Below are positions 6,634-11,359 of a DNA stretch of 11,359 bases, in pieces. The position numbers and the translations under genes are program-made. The notes under the pieces were generated by a model. It ran no database searches. It was not told the DNA's origin and saw nothing but the letters and a program-made list of their open reading frames with translations. Origin of the DNA: Kiritimatiellaceae bacterium (GTDB lineage Bacteria > Verrucomicrobiota > Kiritimatiellia > Kiritimatiellales > Pontiellaceae); contig NZGU01000017.1 of assembly GCA_002691095.1 (NCBI GenBank), positions 48,400-59,758 on the forward strand. Direction: 5' to 3'. The stretch's first letter is position 1, and the number at the start of each line of letters is the position of its first letter.

Positions 6634-7755
6634 TTGTTGCAGCGTGTTTTCGATTTCTGTTTTTTCTCGGGTGTTATTGGGAAGCTCGGTGAGGGCGGTT
6701 TCGAGTTGTTCCTGTGCGTGGTCGCTTTGGTTTAGTTTTTGGTAGATGTCGGCGCTGTAAATAAGAGCCCGTATGCGGCGTTTACGATGGTGAATGGCGT
6801 GTTGAAACTGGGTCAGTGCTTCTTTCCATTCGCGGCAGTCGTAGAGAATTTTTGCATAATCAAAGCGGAGTTGCAGATCATTCGGTGAGCGGGTCACTTG
6901 TAGTTGAACCTGTTCAATTCGTAGTTGGTCGCTCTGTTTGCGGAGTTGATCGATAAGGGCAATGTTGTGTTCGTCCTGAGCCGCTGCGAGTTTGAAGTTG
7001 ATTTGGTGTTCTCTCGCGAGGAAAAGCCGTTTTTCAAGTCTCGGCTGTGGGGCGTCTTGCTCGCTGAGATAGGCGGTGAGTTCTGCGATGGCTTGGTCGA
7101 ATTGGCGCGTTCGGAGCTGCGTATCAAGGTATTGCATGCGAAGTTCTACGTTATGGGGAGTTTGTTCGAGCTGTTTCTTGAGCGTGATGGTCGGATCTGT
7201 TGCTTCTTGGTTTTTTTCTTTGGCTGTCTGGAGAGCGGTGGCTAGTTCCGTATTGTTTGGATGAAGACGGGTGAGTGCTTCGAGGGCTTCGATCTCGATG
7301 GGTATATTTTGATATTCTCGGGCGAGTTCGAGGAGTTGATTCATCAGTGCGGTTTCATTGGGCTGAGCTTGGCTGAGCGCTTGAAGTGCTTGCAGTGCGA
7401 ATTTGATTTTTCCTGATTGTTTGGCGGTTTGGATGAGAATGTGGGTGGTGCGCTTACAGGTGGGGTTGAGTAGCCAAATTTGTTCAACCCGTTTGTACCG
7501 TTTGGTGTGTTGGCGGGGGGGGATTAGGTGATAGCTGAGAACGAGTATACCTTTTTGGAGTCGTTGGAAGGGGGTGAGCCCGGCTTGGTGTAGGGCGAGT
7601 TCGGTAGCGGCGCGGTAGTGAGATTTGCGGGCAGTAGAGTCGCCGGGCGATTCTTGGCGTGCGCTTTGAAATAGACGAAGTGCGTCTTTGTATTCCTGCC
7701 GGAGGAGGGCTTCGTTGCCTTCGTGGAGGAGTTCGTTTAGTTTTATTTTCTTCAT
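6619..7755 (-). CDS. TPR-like repeat protein
   Basis: This 378-residue protein is almost wholly helical by composition and shows degenerate TPR-type helix pairs. Clear examples are GNEALLRQEYKDALRLFQSA (13-32), then ALQALQALSQAQPNETALMN (120-139), EIEALEALTRLHPNNTEL (154-171), TRQFDQAIAELTAYL (216-230), LRFDYAKILYDCREWKEALT (296-315) and ADIYQKLNQSDHAQEQLETA (335-354). Several units show the usual A/F spacing and the Pro-Asn turn (LHPNN, LPNN, RSPND). No signal peptide or membrane segment is seen, so it is probably a cytosolic scaffold. It starts 6 bases after the stop of the cls gene and is likely co-transcribed with it. No Shine-Dalgarno is visible, so translation may be coupled to cls. It is rich in Gln, Thr, His and Asn, as expected from the C/A-rich minus strand. 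A partner cannot be inferred. Confidence 0.85.
   Translation of the reverse strand: MKKIKLNELLHEGNEALLRQEYKDALRLFQSARQESPGDSTARKSHYRAATELALHQAGLTPFQRLQKGILVLSYHLIPPRQHTKRYKRVEQIWLLNPTCKRTTHILIQTAKQSGKIKFALQALQALSQAQPNETALMNQLLELAREYQNIPIEIEALEALTRLHPNNTELATALQTAKEKNQEATDPTITLKKQLEQTPHNVELRMQYLDTQLRTRQFDQAIAELTAYLSEQDAPQPRLEKRLFLAREHQINFKLAAAQDEHNIALIDQLRKQSDQLRIEQVQLQVTRSPNDLQLRFDYAKILYDCREWKEALTQFQHAIHHRKRRIRALIYSADIYQKLNQSDHAQEQLETALTELPNNTREKTEIENTLQQLQRG
6625..6650 (+). terminator. Possible intrinsic terminator at a convergent gene junction
   Basis: CGCTG (6626-6630) pairs with CAGCG (6640-6644). The stem extends inward by a U-G and an A-T pair around loop GTTGT. It is followed by TGTTTTC and further T-rich sequence. 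It could end the folD/exported-protein transcript just at the stop codon (6631-6633). It also encodes the LQQLQ end of the antisense TPR-like protein, so the pairing may be a by-product of those codons. Confidence 0.3.
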
Positions 7756-7761
7756 GATAAA

Positions 7762-9261
7762 TTAGAGGAGTGGGGTTAGGAGCGCACAAAAATTTTCTGC
7801 GAGCCGATCCAGTTTAGAGCGTTGTTTCCACTTCTTATCGTCTAGTTCGTTACTGGCGGCAATATCTTCCTCGATAATGTTTTTAATTTTTACAGCGGTG
7901 GTTTTGTTTTCGATGAGAATCGTGGTTTCATAGTTTAGTTCGAGGCTTCGGATGTCGAGGTTAGCGGTGCCGATGAGCGCAACTTTACGGTCGATAACCA
8001 TCGATTTTGCATGAATGAAGGGGGGGTTGCGTAGATAGATGCGGACTCCCGCTGAGAGAAGGTTTTCGTAGAGAGCTTTGGAGGCGAGTCCGGCATATTT
8101 GTGATTATTCTTTTCGGGCAAGACCAGTTTTACTTCGACGCCACGGCGGGCGGCAGAGCGCAGGGCGGTGAGGATTTCGGGAGTGGGAACAAAGTAGGGG
8201 GTTGTGATGAGAATTTGTTTGCGAGCAATGACAATGCAGTTGAAGAATATTTCGGATAGCATGCCGGGGCGACTGGAGGGACCGCTGTCGATGAGTCGGG
8301 CTGGTGTTTCGCCGATGGGTGTGTTGAGGGGAAAGTGTGTTTCGGTGAGCAGTTCTGTGATGGGTTCGTTGCTCATGAAGTGCCAGTCGCTGAGAAAGGA
8401 GAATTGGAGTTCGTTGACGATGGGACCTTCGGCACGGAAGTGGTAGTCGCGAATGGCGGTTCTGCCGTTGCAGGAGCGATTGTCATTGCCAATATTAACG
8501 CCGCCGAAGAAGGCGGTTGTGCCATCGATAATGAGGTTTTTGCGGTGGTTGCGTAAATTGATTTGAAATCGACGACGAAGGGGGTTGGCTTGTTTCCAGG
8601 CGGCAATTTGAAGATTTGGGATTTTTTTGTAGTGATGAAAAAGTCTAGTCCAGTGGGCTTTGGTGGACCCGAAGGCGTCGTAGATAAGGCGAACTTGTAC
8701 GCCAGCTTTTGCGCGTTCTTCGAGGGCGTGCATGAATTGTTTTCCGACGGCGTCGTTGTTGATGATGAAGCTTTGGAGGTGAATGTGTTTGGTGGCATGA
8801 CGAATGGCGTGAAGCATTTGGGGGTAGGCTTGGTCTCCGCTGATGAGCGGTGTGAACCGGTTGCCTTCGAGTAGGGGATGTTCGGGGTTGAGGTTGTCGA
8901 CGACGGCGTTGATACGGGCGAGGCGGCGGCTGCGCTCGGTGATTTGCTGATCCTGATGTTTTAGGTTCCAAGCGAGGTGGGGGGCGGATTCGATCGGTAT
9001 TTTTTTTCGCTGTTGTTCGATCAGTTTTTCAGCTTCGCGTCGGGCGATGTTTTTTCTGGATACGCGGTCAATGGAGAGGGTTATGTAGAGCAGGGGGCCG
9101 AGGATGGGAAACGTCCAGGCGAGGAAGATCCAGAGTAGGGTAGCGCTGGCGGCGCGTCGTCTGTGTAGCGCGTGGAGGGTGATGGTGATAAATATGACCA
9201 GATGAGCTGCGGTGGGAATGAGTACCCAGTAGTTGAATTCGGCTGGTTCCGTATATGGCAT
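7762..9261 (-). CDS. cls: Cardiolipin synthase, phospholipase D superfamily
   Basis: This 499-residue protein has the layout of bacterial cardiolipin synthases. Two N-terminal membrane helices (about 11-31 and 41-63) are followed by a basic linker, and then two phospholipase D domains. Each domain carries a complete HKD motif: HRKNLIID with H239, K241 and D246, followed by FFGGVNIGND; and HAKSMVID with H417, K419 and D424, followed by GTANLDIRS. The enzyme should join two phosphatidylglycerols into cardiolipin plus glycerol at the inner membrane. Length and motifs match the Cls A-type; another PLD-type phosphatidyltransferase is possible but less likely. Start is ATG at 9261, with no Shine-Dalgarno upstream. 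It leads the cls-TPR operon and is divergent from the EEP-family gene, with an 85-base gap. Confidence 0.94.
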   Translation of the reverse strand: MPYTEPAEFNYWVLIPTAAHLVIFITITLHALHRRRAASATLLWIFLAWTFPILGPLLYITLSIDRVSRKNIARREAEKLIEQQRKKIPIESAPHLAWNLKHQDQQITERSRRLARINAVVDNLNPEHPLLEGNRFTPLISGDQAYPQMLHAIRHATKHIHLQSFIINNDAVGKQFMHALEERAKAGVQVRLIYDAFGSTKAHWTRLFHHYKKIPNLQIAAWKQANPLRRRFQINLRNHRKNLIIDGTTAFFGGVNIGNDNRSCNGRTAIRDYHFRAEGPIVNELQFSFLSDWHFMSNEPITELLTETHFPLNTPIGETPARLIDSGPSSRPGMLSEIFFNCIVIARKQILITTPYFVPTPEILTALRSAARRGVEVKLVLPEKNNHKYAGLASKALYENLLSAGVRIYLRNPPFIHAKSMVIDRKVALIGTANLDIRSLELNYETTILIENKTTAVKIKNIIEEDIAASNELDDKKWKQRSKLDRLAENFCALLTPLL

Positions 9262-9287
9262 GGTTAGAGGGTAGTTGACTGGCTGGA

Positions 9288-9300
9288 TTTTACAGTAAAA
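9288..9300. promoter_or_regulatory. Palindrome in the divergent cls / EEP-gene gap
   Basis: TTTTAC, A, GTAAAA is a perfect 6+1+6 inverted repeat centred at 9294, roughly midway between the two divergent starts (9261 and 9347). Such a site could be an operator acting on both genes. On the minus strand TAAAAT (9292-9287) could also be a -10 box for cls, but no -35 stands out. Short AT-rich palindromes arise by chance. Confidence 0.25.
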
Positions 9301-9346
9301 AAGAGATGGGAGTTGTTATTTGGGTAGAGCGGGGTAGTCTCTGCCT

Positions 9347-10087
9347 ATGCGTTTTCTGTTATATAACATCTGTTACGGAACCCATCGAAATCAGCGGCGT
9401 TTTCCGTTGCTGGGTATGCTGGGTCGGACGCGGGATCATTTGGATGAGATTATTAGATTTTTGGATAGTGAAGATCCGGATGTGATCGGATTGGTGGAGG
9501 TGGATGCGGGCTCTTATCGTTCGGGGCGTGTGAGTCAGGTGGAGAAAATTTCTTCGGCGCTAGGTCACTATCATACCTATTGTTCGAAGTATGGGGTTCA
9601 TTCGAAGTGGCAACATGTGCCGATATATAATCAGCAGGGAAACGCTTTTTTGGCGAAGGATACGATTCAAGAGGCGCGCTATCACTATTTTGAGCTGGGT
9701 ATGAAAAAGTTGGTGATTGAGTTGGAACTGGAGAAAGTTACTTTTTTTCTGGTGCACTTGGCGCTGACCTATAGAAAACGGACGGAACAGATTATTCATT
9801 TATATGAGATGATTCGAAAAACGAATCGCCCGTATATCGTGGCGGGTGATTTTAATGCGTTCACGGGGGATCAGGAAATTCGGTTGTTGATGGCGGCGAG
9901 TCAGTTGGAGAATGCGAATGTGTTGAATTTGCCGTCGTATCCGAGTCATCAGCCGAAGAGGCACTTAGATTTTATTTTGCACAGTCCGTCTATTCGGGTG
10001 CATGATTTTCGTATGCCGGATTGTCGCCTGTCTGATCATCTGCCGCTGGTGCTGGATTTCGAGGTGATTGAGGAGAGCGCTGATTAA
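9347..10087 (+). CDS. Endonuclease/exonuclease/phosphatase (EEP) family metal-dependent phosphohydrolase
   Basis: This 246-residue protein has the DNase I/exonuclease III/sphingomyelinase fold markers in order. They are LLYNICYG with N7 near the N-terminus, GLVEVD with metal-binding E51, VHLALTYRKRTEQ with H137, the GDFNAFTGD motif with D168 and N170, HLDFIL with D208, and LSDHLPLVLDF with D230 and H231 at the end. All expected catalytic positions are filled, so it should hydrolyse a phosphodiester or phosphate ester using Mg2+ or a similar metal. No signal peptide is seen, so it is probably cytosolic. The substrate (nucleic acid, phospholipid or small molecule) cannot be read from motifs. 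Its position next to cls hints at phospholipid, but that is weak. ATG at 9347 has no clear Shine-Dalgarno. Its stop overlaps the convergent SHD1 gene by 4 bases. Confidence 0.9.
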   Translation: MRFLLYNICYGTHRNQRRFPLLGMLGRTRDHLDEIIRFLDSEDPDVIGLVEVDAGSYRSGRVSQVEKISSALGHYHTYCSKYGVHSKWQHVPIYNQQGNAFLAKDTIQEARYHYFELGMKKLVIELELEKVTFFLVHLALTYRKRTEQIIHLYEMIRKTNRPYIVAGDFNAFTGDQEIRLLMAASQLENANVLNLPSYPSHQPKRHLDFILHSPSIRVHDFRMPDCRLSDHLPLVLDFEVIEESAD

Positions 10088-10099
10088 AGTGCGTCAATC
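10066..10099. other. Imperfect hairpin at the EEP / SHD1 convergent junction
   Basis: GATTGA (10066-10071) pairs with TCAATC (10094-10099). Inside, GCGCT pairs with AGTGC with one G-T wobble. An asymmetric internal loop separates the two stems. It spans both stop codons and could slow either polymerase, but no T run follows on either strand, so it is not a standard intrinsic terminator. Confidence 0.2.
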
Positions 10100-10737
10100 G
10101 ATCGCAAATACTCAATATCATTTTTGGAGAGCATACTGATGGAAAAATCTTTGGTAATGCCTCGTTTTTGGTCTTTTAAGTAGACCTTGCTGCCGGCTTT
10201 CTTGACAAAGATGGCGGTGACGGGAATTTCACGTCCTTTGGCGCGTAGGGTCCATTCGCGGTAGGCAATCTTGGGCTTGGTTTCGGTTTCGGTCATTTGC
10301 TTCGCGACTTGTGTGAAGTTCTCGTTTTTGACGAAGGGGGTTGTGATGCCGTCGATCATGATTTTATCGAGGGGACCTTCTTTGCCGAGGCGAAGATTGA
10401 AGAAGCCATCGGCGCCATCGTCGAGGAGAACAGTACTCTCTTCGTAGTCGACGGGTTCGTATTCAACGGCGTAAAAGCCGAGATAGGCGGGCGAGTTGTC
10501 GAAAAAGAGTACGCGATAGTTGCCGTCTTTTGGATAGCCGACAAAGGCATGGAAGTAGGTTTCTTCGTGTTTGATGGTTCCAATTTCGTCGAATTTAAAA
10601 TCTTCGGGAAAGTGTTTTTTTCCGGCGGTTGTGAGTGCTTGTTCAACGGAATCATCGTTTTTTGGGGGATTTTTCTTTTCGGCGTTGGCTATGTTTAGTG
10701 CGCAGCAGATGGTTATCAATAGTGTTAATAGTTTCAT
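10084..10737 (-). CDS. Exported protein with C-terminal SHD1-like domain
   Basis: The 217-residue protein begins with a signal peptide, residues 1-19 (MKLL, a hydrophobic core, then NIANA before EKK). The middle part (about 30-150) is of unknown fold, with DGNYRVLFFDNSPAYLGFYA and a DDGADGFFNLRLG strand. It looks like a pair of small beta-rich segments. The C-terminal part (about 158-213) reads YREWTLRAKGREIPVTAIF, then KVYLKDQKRG, SMLSKNDIEYL. This matches the SHD1 (SLA1 homology domain 1) pattern of R-x-W, G-x-x-I-x-A-x-F, V-x-L and LS-x-x-D-x-x-YL. SHD1 domains on exported proteins are common in Planctomycetes, Verrucomicrobia and Lentisphaerae; their role there is not established. GGAGA (minus strand, 10747-10743) lies 5 bases before the ATG and supports the start. 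It is likely periplasmic. Confidence 0.85.
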   Translation of the reverse strand: MKLLTLLITICCALNIANAEKKNPPKNDDSVEQALTTAGKKHFPEDFKFDEIGTIKHEETYFHAFVGYPKDGNYRVLFFDNSPAYLGFYAVEYEPVDYEESTVLLDDGADGFFNLRLGKEGPLDKIMIDGITTPFVKNENFTQVAKQMTETETKPKIAYREWTLRAKGREIPVTAIFVKKAGSKVYLKDQKRGITKDFSISMLSKNDIEYLRSIDAL

Positions 10738-10761
10738 GATCTTCTCCGTGTTATCGTTTTA

Positions 10762-10790
10762 TGTATAGCGTGGATAAGGGTCTGTTGCAA
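10762..10790 (-). promoter_or_regulatory. Candidate promoter of the SHD1 protein gene
   Basis: On the minus strand TTGCAA (10790-10785) and TATACA (10767-10762) are spaced by exactly 17 bases, matching 8 of 12 consensus positions. The leader to the ATG at 10737 would be about 20 bases, long enough to include the GGAGA ribosome binding site. This is sequence match only. Confidence 0.4.
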
Positions 10791-10843
10791 AGTCTGTTTT
10801 GTATTCTATTGATAAACCAAGGATTTCTGAGCATGTTTCAAAG

Positions 10844-11224
10844 ATGTTGTTGCTACCGGATACGTTGCGAATTTTTACGCATTCTCTTGTGGAATCTTGC
10901 CGTTTTTATGAGGAGAAGCTGGGTTGGAGTGTAGTCGGGGGTTCAATGAGTGAGGGCTTTGTTATCTTTCGTCCGGGAGGGGTTCAGATTATCTTGGAAG
11001 AGGTGGATAAGCGGATAGCGTGTGCGGAGCAGCTATGCCCTCGTTTTACTGGCTTATCCTTACGGTGCCGATCAATAGATGCTGTCTATTCGTCACTGGT
11101 TGCGTGTGGGGTTGAATTTGTTGAACAACCCACCGAAATGCCGTGGGGTGGATGGTTGGCACACTTTAAGGATGAGGAGGGAAATGTGATCTCACTCGTT
11201 GAATATGAGGGGGAAATGGCGTGA
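10844..11224 (+). CDS. VOC / glyoxalase-fold family protein
   Basis: From the ATG at 10844 the protein is 126 residues, the usual length of a single VOC-fold unit with two beta-alpha-beta-beta-beta halves. The first half reads LRIFTHSLVESCRFYEEKLGW, with the family's S-x-x-FY-x-x-LGW helix, then FVIFRPGGVQIILEE. The second reads LSLRCRSIDAVYSSLVACGVEFVEQP, then WGGWLAHFKDEEGNVISLVEY, the typical D-x-x-GN-x-I-x-L-x-E ending. Possible metal ligands are E51 and E120, but the His expected at the start of each half is missing, so it may not be a metal-dependent glyoxalase. It could be a dioxygenase-like, binding or resistance-type VOC protein. The frame is open back to a TTG at 10799. I prefer the ATG because the fold begins there; neither start has a good ribosome binding site. 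It lies 73 bases upstream of efp. Confidence 0.82.
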   Translation: MLLLPDTLRIFTHSLVESCRFYEEKLGWSVVGGSMSEGFVIFRPGGVQIILEEVDKRIACAEQLCPRFTGLSLRCRSIDAVYSSLVACGVEFVEQPTEMPWGGWLAHFKDEEGNVISLVEYEGEMA

Positions 11225-11241
11225 GGAACTGTTTTTTTATT

Positions 11242-11270
11242 TTGTGGTGTGATGCTTTGGGTTTTATGAT
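11242..11270 (+). promoter_or_regulatory. Candidate promoter of efp
   Basis: TTGTGG (11242-11247) and TATGAT (11265-11270) are 17 bases apart, 8 of 12 consensus positions. It sits in the 73-base gap before efp and gives a leader of about 20 bases. Read-through from the VOC gene remains possible, as no terminator was seen between them. Confidence 0.38.
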
Positions 11271-11297
11271 GGGGTTTAGGTTGTTTAAGGAGAAAAT

Positions 11298-11359
11298 ATG
11301 TATAGTGCGTCAGATTTAAAAAAAGGGCTGAAGATTGAGATCGATGGAGATCCGTGTGT
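11298..11359 (+). CDS. efp: Elongation factor P, first 20 codons (cut by window edge)
   Basis: The visible residues, MYSASDLKKGLKIEIDGDPC, match the start of bacterial EF-P: M-Y-S-x-x-D-x-x-x-G-L-K-I-E-x-D-G-x-P, the first strand of the KOW-like domain I. EF-P binds the ribosome between the P and E sites and relieves stalling at consecutive prolines. A strong ribosome binding site AAGGAGA (11287-11293) precedes the ATG. The modification site (about residue 32-34) lies outside the window, so the type of modification cannot be told. Confidence 0.9.
   Translation, partial: MYSASDLKKGLKIEIDGDPC

Noticed and set aside
8335..8874. Open frames on the + strand inside cls (8335-8556 and 8563-8874).
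   Set aside because: They are antisense to the HKD domain of cls, which has complete catalytic motifs on the minus strand.
10799..10843. Upstream TTG start for the VOC protein, adding 15 residues.
   Set aside because: It has no ribosome binding site at a useful distance and the added residues lie outside the fold; kept only as an alternative.

Overview
The window looks like ordinary bacterial chromosome, probably from the PVC superphylum (Verrucomicrobia, Lentisphaerae, Kiritimatiellota and relatives). The main pointer is an exported protein ending in an SHD1-like domain (minus strand, 10084-10737), a combination typical of that group. The split glycine decarboxylase agrees but is not diagnostic. 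I cannot name a genus. The + strand is rich in G and T whichever strand the genes lie on, which suggests strong replication-strand bias with + as the probable leading strand.

Layout. Positions 1-506 (-) hold the N-terminal part of a CstA-family transporter, cut by the window edge. A divergent 117-base gap with a perfect -10 box leads into a glycine cleavage operon (+): gcvT, gcvPA and gcvPB, the last two overlapping by four bases. No gcvH is present. Next come a small secreted Cys/Ser/Lys-rich protein of unknown role (4638-4835), a strong intrinsic terminator, and folD (4962-5852), closely followed by an exported protein of unknown function (5857-6633). Convergent to it is a minus-strand pair: a cardiolipin-synthase-type phospholipase D (7762-9261) followed by a TPR-like protein (6619-7755). 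Divergent from that pair is an endonuclease/exonuclease/phosphatase-family protein (9347-10087), whose 3' end overlaps the SHD1 protein gene tail to tail. A VOC/glyoxalase-fold protein (10844-11224) and the first codons of efp (11298 to the edge) close the window.

Function. GcvT and GcvPA/PB, with an H protein and lipoamide dehydrogenase that must be encoded elsewhere, break down glycine to CO2, ammonia and 5,10-methylene-tetrahydrofolate. FolD oxidises that product towards 10-formyl-tetrahydrofolate, so positions 624-5852 form a one-carbon module with a small Cys-rich secreted protein inserted in it. The remaining genes concern membrane lipid (cls), translation (efp) and unassigned envelope or metabolic roles.

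No mobile element, CRISPR array, tRNA, rRNA, riboswitch or defence system was seen. No gap between genes exceeds 130 bases. The candidates most worth following are the Cys-rich peptide, the missing gcvH, the two exported proteins without assigned function, and the strand bias with its effect on proteins and ribosome binding sites.
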